A stretch of 64,000 bases of DNA from [Bacillus] enclensis (GTDB lineage Bacteria > Bacillota > Bacilli > Bacillales > Bacillaceae_B). The number at the start of each line of letters is the position of its first letter. The stretch's first letter is position 1. The translations under genes were made by a program, and so were the position numbers. The notes under the pieces are model-generated. The model saw nothing but the letters and a program-made list of their open reading frames with translations. It did no database searches and was not told the origin of the DNA. This document shows, piece by piece, positions 44,124 to 53,094 of this stretch. The stretch is taken from the NCBI RefSeq assembly GCF_001456935.1, contig NZ_KQ758482.1, positions 310,001 through 374,000 of the forward strand. Reading direction: 5' to 3'.

Positions 44124-44951
44124 ATGGCTTTTAAACTTTACATTGTTGTTTTGCTGGTCTTTTCGCTGGCGAATTTAGCTTTTTTCATCTTTAAACCGTT
44201 AAGATATCATGTGTCTCTCCGGACATTGCGGAAAACACTTTATACATTGTTTATCGGAGCCATCTCCCTCGGTTTATTGCTGGATGAAATCCGATTGGCT
44301 GATTGGGAGTTGATCCTGACCCTGACTGCCATCGTGGTTTTTATGGATATCGCCCTTCTGCTGACTCCGAGCATCATGAAAATTTGGAGTGCTGAATTTC
44401 ATTACACCGATTACGTGGAAGAGATCATCAAGGCCAATGACAAGATTCATAAAGCCATGGTCTACCGGGTCGAAGCGATGTCTGAAATGATTCAAACCAA
44501 CAGTGAGCTGCTTCCATTCAGGAATTACACGGATCAAGAGTTACGTAACTATCTTGACCTCTATGCTGAAAAGTTCGGTTTCGACATTCAGATTCACCGG
44601 ATCCCCCTTATTGAATTTTCAGCTGATGATGCAGATCCTTCAGTGATAGAGGGATTGGCTGCCGATGAGATCGAAGTGCTTGTAGATGCCTACCGGTTAA
44701 CTGAAGGAATCAGGATGACAGTAGAACAAATCAAGACCATTAACAACTTTGACTTCGACAGTGAGGAAGAGGATGTGGAAATTCTGGCACAATCAGCTGT
44801 CGTTCCTCTGATCGAGGATGAAAGCATGCTTGTACCTGTATTTATGGAGACAGACCAGTTCATTGTCGTCTTAAAAGAGGATATCGGTGAAGTGTTGGAG
44901 GTTGATGCGATCCACATCACCAACTTAATTTATCTTTTTTATTCGCTTTAA
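44124..44951 (+). CDS. SpoIISA-like membrane toxin
   Basis: A 275-residue protein with three N-terminal TM helices (about 5-23, 36-56 and 64-85) and a cytoplasmic domain. The order of features matches SpoIISA of Bacillus: LRKTLYTLFIGA, a Trp-Glu before TM3, a conserved Asp in TM3 (VFMDIALLL), then EEIIKANDKIHKAMVYR and NYLDLYAEKFGF, and a C-terminal sheet (MLVPVFMETDQFIVVLKEDI). SpoIISA disrupts the membrane unless bound by the small antitoxin SpoIISB. The ATG follows AGGAGGGG. A small basic protein gene follows downstream, as in spoIISAB. The assignment rests on pattern resemblance, not on a search. Confidence 0.72.
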   Translation: MAFKLYIVVLLVFSLANLAFFIFKPLRYHVSLRTLRKTLYTLFIGAISLGLLLDEIRLADWELILTLTAIVVFMDIALLLTPSIMKIWSAEFHYTDYVEEIIKANDKIHKAMVYRVEAMSEMIQTNSELLPFRNYTDQELRNYLDLYAEKFGFDIQIHRIPLIEFSADDADPSVIEGLAADEIEVLVDAYRLTEGIRMTVEQIKTINNFDFDSEEEDVEILAQSAVVPLIEDESMLVPVFMETDQFIVVLKEDIGEVLEVDAIHITNLIYLFYSL

Positions 44952-44958
44952 AACAACC

Positions 44959-44990
44959 CGGGTGCAGAAAGCTATCTTGCACCCTGCTTA
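44959..44990 (+). promoter_or_regulatory. Hairpin between toxin-like and antitoxin-like genes
   Basis: GGGTGCA and TGCACCC pair, followed by TGCTTACTTATTTTA, a poor T-run. It may attenuate read-through and so set the toxin to antitoxin ratio. Confidence 0.5.
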
Positions 44991-45067
44991 CTTATTTTAT
45001 GAGTATACTTCTTCCCTCCTCCTGAATATGATGGATAGTAACCAAGCAGGAACAGGAGTGTGAAAAC

Positions 45068-45196
45068 ATGGACAAGGACGAAAATAAGAAGCCCGCCCCT
45101 AAAAAAGTGACGCATCTTAAGGGCGAAACCAAAATAGATAAAAAGAATAAAGAAGCACTGAAGGTCATTAAATCGATTAAGGGGATGTTTGGATGA
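45068..45196 (+). CDS. Small basic protein, candidate SpoIISB-like antitoxin
   Basis: A 42-residue protein (KKPAPKKVTHLKGETKIDKK, end IKSIKGMFG) with 14 Lys and no hydrophobic segment. The ATG at 45068 follows AGGAGTG, and a terminator follows the stop. It lies 116 bases after the SpoIISA-like gene on the same strand, the position of spoIISB in B. subtilis. SpoIISB is also small, basic and unfolded when free. No sequence similarity to SpoIISB could be confirmed by eye, so the role is inference from position and composition. Confidence 0.55.
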   Translation: MDKDENKKPAPKKVTHLKGETKIDKKNKEALKVIKSIKGMFG

Positions 45197-45237
45197 ATTC
45201 GGTGTTATTGACATTATGAATATATGAAGTTACTAAA

Positions 45238-45270
45238 AAAGCAAGCATGGGGCTCGCTTTTTTTCTTATT
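45238..45270 (+). terminator. Terminator after the candidate antitoxin gene
   Basis: AAAAAAGCAAGC and GCTCGCTTTTTT form a hairpin with an internal mismatch and a long T-run. Confidence 0.75.
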
Positions 45271-45482
45271 TAAGCCCAACCTCATAACGGTTACCAGCCC
45301 AGGATACCGGTAATACAGAAAAAATATTAGAGCAGAGTACTAATAAAACAAGGCTATCCGGCTCTGTTTTCATATAGTATCTTTCTGTACTGTTACGGCC
45401 ACATTTGTATATGCGGAATCCTTCACACCCTCTTATTCACCAGCCCCCTTCCCTTTTAAATGTTGTTAGAATCCAACTCAAT
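45271..45482. other. Intergenic region without a recognised feature
   Basis: Between convergent transcription units. No open frame with a ribosome site was seen on either strand. Confidence 0.4.
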
Positions 45483-45522
45483 GCAAAAAAGACGCCTCCT
45501 TATTCAAGAAGGGCGTCCTTTG
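45483..45522 (-). terminator. Terminator of the SASA esterase gene
   Basis: GGACGCCCTTCTTGAA and AAGGAGGCGTC pair, followed by TTTTTTG on the minus strand. Confidence 0.8.
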
Positions 45523-45537
45523 TTAAACATTTTTGTA

Positions 45538-46386
45538 TTACTTATTTTCATTGATAGTGGAGATATTGATAGAAAAATCCTCAAAACTCAATTGTCCTAA
45601 AGCAAACTTCGTACTTTGAACAAAGATCTGTTCGTTTTTAGTTAATTCACGTTTTGTTAGATTTCCAACCCATTCGTCCTCTATTTCTAATCTATCTAAA
45701 ACATGCGTCTGTTTTGAAAAAGCTTCATAGTATCTTAAACCAAATTTCCTTTGTGAAACAGCATCAATATGGATGCCATCCGGGTTTGACGTCAAGCCTT
45801 TCGAGGTTACGAAATAGCAATTTTTTTCGGTATGAGCAACCCTGGATAATACCTGGTTTATTTGTTTATATTCGACAGCGCTTTTTCCAAATCCTGATTC
45901 GCCGAGATATTGCCCCAGCTCACCGATCATAATCGGGATATCTGGTGCATTCAATTCTTTTCTCAAGTGTTTGAATAATAAAAGTAATTTATCCTCATAC
46001 GTCTTATAACGCCCTCCGTAACTGTCGCTTTCACCTTGATGCCAAAGGATACCTACTATTTCACTTGTTTCCATAGCAAATTTCGCTTCTGAAATTGCAT
46101 GTCTTGTTAAGAGGCCATCTATTGCCCATTCATCAATGGAGCTTCCTCCCTCGGCACATGGTATGACCCCTACGGACTCGCCTGGATGATCCTCTGTCCA
46201 AGCCTGAGCAAAAGAAGCTGCGGGTCCAACACCAGATATGTGACGATCCACATTAATCGGCTCCGCCATCATTTGCCATCTGCCGTTCCGCAGCATATGT
46301 ATGTGCTCATTATAAATTGGCGTTACATCCTCAAGAAACCCTCTGCCTGCCATATTCGATTGTCCAATTAATAATATTGATTTCAT
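45538..46386 (-). CDS. SASA/SGNH-type carbohydrate esterase (sialate O-acetylesterase-like)
   Basis: A 282-residue protein. It has block I LLIGQSNMAGRGF (Ser10 nucleophile), GWHQGESD-like GILWHQGESDSYGG and the C-terminal DGIHIDAVSQRKFG (Asp-x2-His). These are the marks of the SASA family (PF03629, CE6-like acetylesterases). The ATG at 46386 follows GAAAGGA; an upstream frame start has no ribosome site. There is no signal peptide, so it acts inside the cell. The substrate is probably an O-acetylated sugar. Monocistronic. Confidence 0.87.
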   Translation of the reverse strand: MKSILLIGQSNMAGRGFLEDVTPIYNEHIHMLRNGRWQMMAEPINVDRHISGVGPAASFAQAWTEDHPGESVGVIPCAEGGSSIDEWAIDGLLTRHAISEAKFAMETSEIVGILWHQGESDSYGGRYKTYEDKLLLLFKHLRKELNAPDIPIMIGELGQYLGESGFGKSAVEYKQINQVLSRVAHTEKNCYFVTSKGLTSNPDGIHIDAVSQRKFGLRYYEAFSKQTHVLDRLEIEDEWVGNLTKRELTKNEQIFVQSTKFALGQLSFEDFSINISTINENK

Positions 46387-46500
46387 AAAAATCCTTCTTT
46401 CTTTTATACAAAGGTCTATTAATATTATTGCTTTCATTGCCTTTATTGGCCATCTTGGTACCGCTGCGTCTTTCAGCCTTTAAATCAGCCTACAGTCCAG

Positions 46501-46767
46501 TTAGAGAACGAAAGGTGCAGACACATAAGCGATGAAAACAGATAGCAGGAGATACAGACTAAACTTTTTAAAATCTTTTTCCACACCATGTTTGATGGCC
46601 AGAGTCAACAGCCACAACGAAAACAGGGCAGGACCTGCAATATTCACATAGTAGCCAAGTTCCGTTCCATACCCATATTTAGGAAAAAAGAAGGCTTGAA
46701 GAATACCCCACATCACCAAAAGGATGGCTGCCATGTTCTCAAGAATCCGGGTTATTTTCACCTTCAT
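46501..46767 (-). CDS. Small three-TM membrane protein
   Basis: An 88-residue protein. The ATG at 46767 follows AAGGAGG. Hydrophobic helices lie at about 10-29, 39-60 and 69-88. No family was recognised. Possibly transcribed with the esterase gene downstream, though about 115 bp separate them. Confidence 0.6.
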   Translation of the reverse strand: MKVKITRILENMAAILLVMWGILQAFFFPKYGYGTELGYYVNIAGPALFSLWLLTLAIKHGVEKDFKKFSLYLLLSVFIAYVSAPFVL

Positions 46768-46933
46768 TAGTATGCGCCTCCTTACCGATAACAAATAGTC
46801 TTGTTATCTTCAAGAGTACCATATTTTAGGATGATATTGGACTCAGATTTATTTCCATAAAAAACGTACCTGCTCCTATACGACTTAGCATGATCGCAGC
46901 GGAACAGGCCTCATGACCTGTTCCCCTGGCTCT

Positions 46934-47932
46934 CTACTCCACCAAATACTTCTTCAACTCTTCTTTAATCTCATCACTTGCAAAAGCGGCTTCCACGCTG
47001 TTCATATAGATCTCCCTGTAATCCTCACCGCTCATATCAAACTGATTCCAGACCACATTAAATTCCTTCGTCATCGTTGTATCCGATACCGTTCTGTTAT
47101 CGGTATTGATGGTGACGCTGATTCCGTCCCTGTGGAAATCGTATAAGGGATGATCCTCGAATCGGGTAACAGCTTTGGTCTGTACATTACTGGTCGGGCA
47201 GATTTCCAGCACGATCTGTTTATTCTTCACAACCTGATAGGCTTCATCGCAGTCTTTTATATATACACCGTGGCCGATTCTTTCAGCCCCGAGCCATTCA
47301 ACAGCCTCGAGCACATTTCTTCCGATCCCCGTTTCACCTGCGTGGATCGTGACTCTGTAGCCATATTCCCTGGCAAGCGAGATGGGTTCAATGAATTTCG
47401 CGCAGAACCCTTCCTCTTCGGAAGCACATAAATCAATCGCGACGACTCCCTTGCCAAGGAAAACCTTCCCCTTTTCCACGACCTCAAAAGCACGTTCAGG
47501 AGCCATCGTCCTCATGCAGGATAAAATGATATTCCCTCTGATATCAAATTGCCCTTCTGCTTCCTGCATCCCCTCGATCACACTTGCAATGATTTCTTCA
47601 ACGGATAATCCCTGATGTGTATGAAGCAATGGAGCGAACCGTACCTCCATGTATTTCACCTGTTCATTTGCAGCGTCTTCAAAAAGCTCAAAAGTAATCC
47701 TCTTCAAATTTTCCTTAGTCTGCATGACTGCATTGGGGATCGAGAATTTCTCCAAGTATTCATCTAATGACCTGCAGTCCAGCGGAGCAATGAGCTCTTC
47801 TTTCATCTCTTCTATATTCTCAGACGGGATACGGATGCCATCCCTTTTGGCAATATCGATAATCGTTTCAGGCCGAACACTCCCATCCAAATGGCAGTGC
47901 AATTCAATCTTTGGCATATCAGCAATATTCAT
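46934..47932 (-). CDS. add: Adenosine deaminase
   Basis: A 332-residue metal-dependent deaminase converting adenosine (and deoxyadenosine) to inosine. Zinc ligands are in KIELHCHLDGSVR (His12, His14), TIHAGETG (His at about 196) and VTINTDNRTVS (Asp at about 278). The Glu of HAGE is the proton shuttle, and RIGHGVYI follows as expected. Length is normal. The leader carries an adenine riboswitch (47956-48065), so expression should rise with adenine, placing the enzyme in purine salvage. Monocistronic. Confidence 0.96.
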   Translation of the reverse strand: MNIADMPKIELHCHLDGSVRPETIIDIAKRDGIRIPSENIEEMKEELIAPLDCRSLDEYLEKFSIPNAVMQTKENLKRITFELFEDAANEQVKYMEVRFAPLLHTHQGLSVEEIIASVIEGMQEAEGQFDIRGNIILSCMRTMAPERAFEVVEKGKVFLGKGVVAIDLCASEEEGFCAKFIEPISLAREYGYRVTIHAGETGIGRNVLEAVEWLGAERIGHGVYIKDCDEAYQVVKNKQIVLEICPTSNVQTKAVTRFEDHPLYDFHRDGISVTINTDNRTVSDTTMTKEFNVVWNQFDMSGEDYREIYMNSVEAAFASDEIKEELKKYLVE

Positions 47933-47955
47933 TAATGGACCTCCTCAATTTCTCA

Positions 47956-48065
47956 TAAAAAAATCCTGATTACGAAGAAAATACAAGAAAAAGTATCTTC
48001 TTCGTAATCAGGATTTTTTGGTTCCTGGTAGAGACCTCCAAACCATATTATTGGAGTTATACGAA
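47956..48065 (-). promoter_or_regulatory. Adenine-class purine riboswitch controlling add
   Basis: On the minus strand: P1 TTCGTA pairs with TACGAA. J1/2-P2 reads TATAACTCCAATAATATGG; P3 contains TCTACCAGGAACC and ends TCCTGATTACGAA. The purine aptamer core TATAA, GTCTCTACC and GATTACG is intact. The specificity base after GA is T (not C), as in adenine-sensing pbuE. The 3' half of P3/P1 is also the 5' arm of a long terminator (AATCCTGATTACGAAGAA, loop, complement, TTTTTTT). Ligand binding should therefore prevent termination: an ON switch. Confidence 0.93.
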
Positions 48066-48127
48066 TATAAATAACGTATTCGGTTTTAGATTACGATAAT
48101 AAATTGTTCATTTATTGTCAAGTAGAG

Positions 48128-48653
48128 AGCCGGGGGGACAGGTACGGTGGCTCAGAAGTGGAGGAATAATGGCAGGAAATCAATAACGGTCGTAACTGAG
48201 TGGGGTCTCTCACCTCCTTTCCACACTAAACTCATAATGACTGGTGCCTGTCCCTCAACACTTCTCCAAAGGCGAACCGATCATCTGCTTGCCAGAAAAA
48301 CGAAACTACCGTCTAAAGATTATTCGACAAGTTGCACGAAAACAAAGAAAAGTGGAATGAAAAATGAAAATCTTGCACGTAAATCTGAAAAGTGGATCGT
48401 ATTTTCAAAATGTTGCTTGAAAAAGTGGAAAAGTGGATTGAAAACGAAAATTGGAGCATAAGACCGACTCTTCATTCATATAAAAATCCCTTAGCACCGG
48501 GGTTATCAATATCCAGCCCCTAGCCCCATATACAAATTCACTGACTTTTCGTCCATTTAAGCTGAAAAATGAACAAAATCCAGCAAATATTATAAGGAAA
48601 GGTACCGGATCTACTTTAACCATAAAAAAACCGCAGTACCTGCCACTGCGGTT
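48128..48653 (+). repeat. Interspersed intergenic repeat, copy I (subfamily 2)
   Basis: Left end CCGGGGGGACAGGTACGG; core from GATTATTCGACAAGTTGCAC (about 48318) through TTGCACGTAAATC and GTGGATCGTATTTTC to about 48463. Right flank shared with copy J (TGACTTTTCGTC). Right end AAAACCGCAGTACCTGCC plus TGCGGTT. The core is nearly identical to copy J at 54.7 kb. Confidence 0.9.
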
Positions 48654-48788
48654 CTCGCTCCACTCTCCTATCCCATCAACCAAAAGAGCCACGGTACCTG
48701 TCCCCCCGGTTCACCCGCGGCTCACCCCCAAAAAAACGACAGGCACTCCCCACGCACCATCGCGCAAAAGCACCTGCCACCAACACAA

Positions 48789-50288
48789 TCAAGAAAAATT
48801 CGCAGCAGCCGGATCTTCCCCGGCTGTTTTATCTTTAGAGGTTTTTTCAAATATCGGACTTGCTTCGTGTTTTGTTACAAGAGAGATTCCGACAAGTGAT
48901 ACGGTCGAAATAATCATCGCAATTGCTCCAGTATCAAGGGCTGGAACATAGACACCCTTCACTTTTAAAATATAAAGACCGATACTGAAGATGAATCCAA
49001 GGGCCGATGACCAGATGGCAGCGACTCTGGTGGCGCGCTTCCAAAGGATTCCGATGCTTAATACCGGTACCAGTGAAGCGGCGAATATTCCCCATGAAGC
49101 GTTTCCGAGCCATCCTACAAGATCCGGCGGATTCAGGGAAAGCAGGAATGTCAAGACGATGATGGCCAATGTGAACCATCTGGACAGGGCCAATTCTTTC
49201 TTTTCAGGAAGCTTTTCACCTTTTTTAATGATTTGCTGATAGATATCCCTTACGATGGATGAGCTTGCAACCAGCAGGAACGCCTCGCTTGTCGACATGA
49301 TGGCAGCCATGACAGCTGCGAAGATCAATCCGGCAATCACCGGCGGGAAGAAGTTTTCGATAAACATCGGCGCCACCATATCCGGTGAGGCAGGAGCCAC
49401 CATTTCCCCGCGATTGACCATGACTTTTGTGTAGAGACCGACAAACCATAATAACGCAGTAAGTCCATACGTACCCGCAGCAATGATGCACGCCCATTTC
49501 AGCATGGAAAGCTTCTTGATCATGTAAAACTTGGATACAACATGCGGCTGTCCTTGATGGCCGATTACATAAATGAAGAAATATGAGATAAAGGCGAAAA
49601 TGCCGATCGGGCCGGTTGTATGGAATGCCTGCACCAAATCAGGGTTCATGCCGGCAAGTTCCGAGTTAAGCTGGGACATGCCGCCAACCATTCTCATCCC
49701 GCCGATGAAGACGATCAGAGCCCCGGCCACCATGACGATCATCTGAATGAAATCCGTCCAGACAGCGCTGATCATACCGCCGCCGACTACGTAAACGGTC
49801 AGGATGGCAACACCGATAAACAACGCGAGCTTATAGTCAACTCCAAGAACGGTTTGCAGCATGTTCCCGAGGGCTTTGTATTGAGCCATCTGGTAACCGA
49901 TTGCGCCGCCTAATATCGCCAGGGCGGTGATCGCACGGATGGCTTTACTGTTATAGCGGACTTCCAGAAGATCCGGAATCGTCAATGCCCCGAATTTTTG
50001 TGTGATTCTCCTCATTGGCTTCGCCAAGACTAGAAAGCTGACGAATATCCCCGCCGTGGCAAAGATTCCGATCATGAAGATGGCATAGCCATGTTCATAA
50101 ACGAGTCCCGTCAGCCCGATGAATCCGTACCCCGACATGGTTGTGGATGAAACTGCGAGCGCCACAAGCCAGGGGCCGAACCTTCTTCCTCCCGTATAAA
50201 ACGTATCCATATCCTTTTGATGCCTCATTGAAAGTAATCCGATAACCAATATGACAAGCAAATAAATGATTCCAATCGCTAATATCAT
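48789..50288 (-). CDS. Sodium:solute symporter (SSS family)
   Basis: A 499-residue transporter with about 13 TM helices and the LeuT-fold pattern. It shows TGGRRFGPWLVALAVSSTTM in TM1, GGMISAVWTDFIQMIVM in TM5 and MAAIMSTSEAFLLVASSSIV in TM8, where the Ser residues bind Na+. It resembles carboxylate or pantothenate/proline carriers. Its ATG overlaps the stop of a 40-codon membrane-protein gene (ATGA). Last gene of the sigma-54-controlled unit, so it probably imports the acid that the ligase and hydratase use. Confidence 0.92.
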   Translation of the reverse strand: MILAIGIIYLLVILVIGLLSMRHQKDMDTFYTGGRRFGPWLVALAVSSTTMSGYGFIGLTGLVYEHGYAIFMIGIFATAGIFVSFLVLAKPMRRITQKFGALTIPDLLEVRYNSKAIRAITALAILGGAIGYQMAQYKALGNMLQTVLGVDYKLALFIGVAILTVYVVGGGMISAVWTDFIQMIVMVAGALIVFIGGMRMVGGMSQLNSELAGMNPDLVQAFHTTGPIGIFAFISYFFIYVIGHQGQPHVVSKFYMIKKLSMLKWACIIAAGTYGLTALLWFVGLYTKVMVNRGEMVAPASPDMVAPMFIENFFPPVIAGLIFAAVMAAIMSTSEAFLLVASSSIVRDIYQQIIKKGEKLPEKKELALSRWFTLAIIVLTFLLSLNPPDLVGWLGNASWGIFAASLVPVLSIGILWKRATRVAAIWSSALGFIFSIGLYILKVKGVYVPALDTGAIAMIISTVSLVGISLVTKHEASPIFEKTSKDKTAGEDPAAANFS

Positions 50289-50407
50289 GAAACATCCTCC
50301 TCTTCATTGTTTTTGAACGCCACAGCTCCCCAGATGCCTGCTGCCACAATGGCGCCCGGCCAAAATACAAATAACATGAAAGTCATTAACGGCGATAATC
50401 CAAACAA
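50285..50407 (-). CDS. Small membrane partner of the symporter (40 aa)
   Basis: Starts at TTG 50407 behind AGGAGGG and ends TGA overlapping the symporter ATG. One TM (MTFMLFVFWPGAIVAAGIW) and an acidic tail (NNEEEDVS). Symporters of this type often have a short membrane protein encoded just upstream; a role as stabilising subunit is inference. Confidence 0.72.
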   Translation of the reverse strand: MFGLSPLMTFMLFVFWPGAIVAAGIWGAVAFKNNEEEDVS

Positions 50408-50434
50408 GTCAATCCCTCCTTTTATATTCGTTTA

Positions 50435-51226
50435 TTACCTGTCAACAAAATTCGGCTCCCTTTTTTGGATAAAAGCCTCCACCCCCTCCTTCACGTCCTT
50501 CGTTTGAAAGACCCGGCCGAAATATTCGGCTTCGGTAACAAGCCCTTCATCCACATGCTGTTCAAAACCGTTATCTATTGAACGTTTGGCAAAAGAAAGT
50601 GATGGGGAAGAATACCGGCTGATTTTTTCGGCAAGCTCCACCGCTTTTTTCAACGCCTCTCCATTTGGAACAACGTGATTAACCAGCCCAATCCGGTTCG
50701 CTTCTTCAGCGGTCAGAGGTTCTCCGGTAAAAATCATTTCCTTAGCCCTGGCTTTCCCTACAAGCCTCGGCAGTCTCTGCGTCCCTCCAGCCCCCGGGAA
50801 CAACCCCAGCTTTATTTCAGGAAGGCCGATCTTGACCTGCTCCTCAGCAATCCGGATGTCACAACTTAACGCAAGTTCACAGCCGCCTCCCAATGCAAAA
50901 CCATTGATCGCCGCAATCGTAGGCTGGGGCAGTCGTTCAATCTTGTTGAGCGGTTCCTGCAGCCAGAGCGATTTTTGCTTGGCCAGCTCCACCCCTTTAC
51001 CTGTCCAGTCAGGAAAACCCTTGATATCCCCTCCTGCCACAAATGCCTTATCACCGGCCCCGGTCAAAATGACGACCTTCACACTGGAATCACTTCCGAT
51101 TTCATCCGCGGCGGCTGACAATTGCTCGATGACCTCGGCGCTCAGCACATTCACAGGCGGATTATCGATCGTAACTGTGGCAATACACTGCTGTTTTGAC
51201 CATGAAACAACCTGTATTTTTTTCAT
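50435..51226 (-). CDS. Enoyl-CoA hydratase/isomerase family protein
   Basis: A 263-residue crotonase. The oxyanion-hole motifs are AFVAGGDIKGF and INGFALGGGCELALSCD, and the two catalytic Glu residues lie in GGGCELAL and LPEIKLGLFPGAGGTQRL, so hydratase activity is plausible. The ATG at 51226 follows AGGAGGG. The upstream ligase gene ends 12 bases before it. Predicted to hydrate the 2-enoyl-CoA made from the ligase product. Confidence 0.93.
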   Translation of the reverse strand: MKKIQVVSWSKQQCIATVTIDNPPVNVLSAEVIEQLSAAADEIGSDSSVKVVILTGAGDKAFVAGGDIKGFPDWTGKGVELAKQKSLWLQEPLNKIERLPQPTIAAINGFALGGGCELALSCDIRIAEEQVKIGLPEIKLGLFPGAGGTQRLPRLVGKARAKEMIFTGEPLTAEEANRIGLVNHVVPNGEALKKAVELAEKISRYSSPSLSFAKRSIDNGFEQHVDEGLVTEAEYFGRVFQTKDVKEGVEAFIQKREPNFVDR

Positions 51227-51237
51227 CCGTACCCTCC

Positions 51238-52788
51238 TCACTTATGGCTGTATTGATTTCTTAAAATAAATTTCTGCACCTTCCCGGATGGTGTGCGCGG
51301 CAATTCATTCACAAATATGACCTTCCTTGGCTTCTTGTAGCTGGCTAGCTGGCTTTTACAATAATCAATGATTCCTTGTTCAGTAAGATTGGCACCCTCA
51401 TCTTTCACAACCACTGCGCAAACCGCTTCGATATAGTGTGGATCAGGGACACCAATGATGGAGACCTCCCTTATGCCGTCAATCCGGTAGAGGACATCCT
51501 CGATTTCAGCCGCATAGATATTCTCGCCGCCGCTTCGAATCATATCTTTTTTCCTGCCTGCAATCGTCAGGTAGCCATCCTGATCGAGCCGGCCCAAGTC
51601 CCCTGTCCTGCAAAAACCATTTACGAATGTTTCCCTGGTCGCTTCAGGCTTTCTCCAATAGCCGGCTGAAACAGCAGGGCTCTTAATGGCAATCTCCCCG
51701 ACCTCACCTGGAGGGAGCTGATCACCATTTTCATCAATGATATGAATCTCCGTTAAAGGCAGAGGCTTTCCGACGGTATGTCCTTTTGTAAAAACATCCT
51801 CTGGATTCAAACATGCGGCAATCGGCGTTCCCTCTGTCAGCCCGTATACCTGAACGACCCCTATATGCGGGAATTGCTCCTTTAATTTTTCAAGTGCCCA
51901 TGGCATGAGCGGATCTCCGCCGGTGTAAATCGTCTTCAAATCCTCCAGCTGATACCTGCTTATATCCGGATCGTTCAGCATTTCATAAATCATGAAGGGG
52001 AATAAAAAACATTCGTTCACCCTCTCCCTCTCCATCACTCCCAGGATCCTGCCAATCTCAAATCCCTGGCTTCTTGTGATGATCATCGTTCCTCCCATCA
52101 TGAGGATGGGAAGGGCGATATCCTCCATGGCCCCAACATGGTAAAGGGGTCCGGTCGTCATGCCGACCTCCTGCCCGGTAAAATTCCACTTTAATGCCTG
52201 CATCGAGGAGAACCAAAAGGTCGTTTCGTGAGTCCAGATGGCACCCTTGGGCCTTCCAGTCGTTCCCGACGTATACATCAGCATGACTGGTTCGTTCAGT
52301 TTGATGTTTTCAGACCTGAGTTCATCTGTTGATCCGTTCTCTAAAACCCGCCAGCTTTCAGCCCAGTTTGGAATGTTCCCGTCTTCGTGTGGAAGGCAAA
52401 TAAACCGCTGCACAGAGACTTTGCTGCGCACAGGCTCAAGCTCACTGGCCAAATCTGAATGGAAACAGAGTATTTTTGTATCCGAATCGTTAAGCAGGTA
52501 TTCAAACTCATTGCTTGAGAGACGGAAATTAAGCCGGACAGCAATCGCCCCGATCTTGGCGGCAGCGAAATAAAGACCGAAGTATTCCAGGCAGTTATAA
52601 AGTAGAATCCCAACGCGGTCCCCTTTTCTCACACCCATTTCACGAAGTTTATTTGCATAAGCATTCGAAACCCGGTGAAGATCCCTGTATGTCCACGATT
52701 TTCCCGACTCTTCTTTAATGGCGATTTTTGATGGGTTCTGAGGGTTTAGATCGTTCGCCATTCTTCTTGTAAAATATCCGACATCCAA
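51238..52788 (-). CDS. AMP-forming acyl-CoA synthetase
   Basis: A 516-residue member of the ANL superfamily. It has P-loop-like motif MLMYTSGTTGRPKGA (about 169-183), VYGLTEGTPIA in the middle and GYWRKPEATRETFVNGFCRT with RTGDLG. The C-terminal Lys of PRTPSGKVQKF is also present. It activates a carboxylic acid via the adenylate to its CoA thioester; chain length is not evident. First gene of the unit, 87 bases after a consensus sigma-54 promoter. Confidence 0.92.
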   Translation of the reverse strand: MDVGYFTRRMANDLNPQNPSKIAIKEESGKSWTYRDLHRVSNAYANKLREMGVRKGDRVGILLYNCLEYFGLYFAAAKIGAIAVRLNFRLSSNEFEYLLNDSDTKILCFHSDLASELEPVRSKVSVQRFICLPHEDGNIPNWAESWRVLENGSTDELRSENIKLNEPVMLMYTSGTTGRPKGAIWTHETTFWFSSMQALKWNFTGQEVGMTTGPLYHVGAMEDIALPILMMGGTMIITRSQGFEIGRILGVMERERVNECFLFPFMIYEMLNDPDISRYQLEDLKTIYTGGDPLMPWALEKLKEQFPHIGVVQVYGLTEGTPIAACLNPEDVFTKGHTVGKPLPLTEIHIIDENGDQLPPGEVGEIAIKSPAVSAGYWRKPEATRETFVNGFCRTGDLGRLDQDGYLTIAGRKKDMIRSGGENIYAAEIEDVLYRIDGIREVSIIGVPDPHYIEAVCAVVVKDEGANLTEQGIIDYCKSQLASYKKPRKVIFVNELPRTPSGKVQKFILRNQYSHK

Positions 52789-52874
52789 TTGACTCCCTCC
52801 TTAATTATGTAAGCGCATACAATTCCGAGTAAGAATGTACTTTCTAAAACTTGCCTCCCTTTATAAATACTCTT

Positions 52875-52890
52875 TGCAAGATTCGTGCCA
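52875..52890 (-). promoter_or_regulatory. Sigma-54 (-24/-12) promoter
   Basis: On the minus strand TGGCACGAATCTTGCA, an exact match to the TGGCAC-N5-TTGCA consensus, located between the enhancer-binding-protein gene and the acyl-CoA ligase. ATACGCGGTAT at about 53029-53039 is a candidate upstream binding site. Confidence 0.93.
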
Positions 52891-53054
52891 AAAAAGAAAT
52901 GCCCCGTATTCGCTTGATTCCCCAGGATTGGCTAACATCTAAAATTGATATTTTTTCCGATTTCCCAGAACGCATTTTTACTTTTCTGAATTTTCTAGTT
53001 ATTCAATACAGCTAGTAAATCCCATAAATACGCGGTATGTGGATAAAAAGAAAA

Positions 53055-53094
53055 AAATCCGGGTGCTCGGAAAGAATTCCGAACTCCCGGATTT
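53055..53094 (-). terminator. Terminator of the enhancer-binding-protein gene
   Basis: AAATCCGGGAGTTCGG and CCGAGCACCCGGATTT pair and are followed by a T-rich run. It separates the regulator from the sigma-54 promoter. Confidence 0.85.

Noticed and set aside
48147..48461. Plus-strand frame through repeat copy I ending KSGLKTKIGA, with a similar one in copy J (54624-54869)
   Set aside because: The shared peptide follows from the DNA repeat. Other copies have stops in this frame and there is no consistent start or ribosome site, so it is not a conserved small protein.
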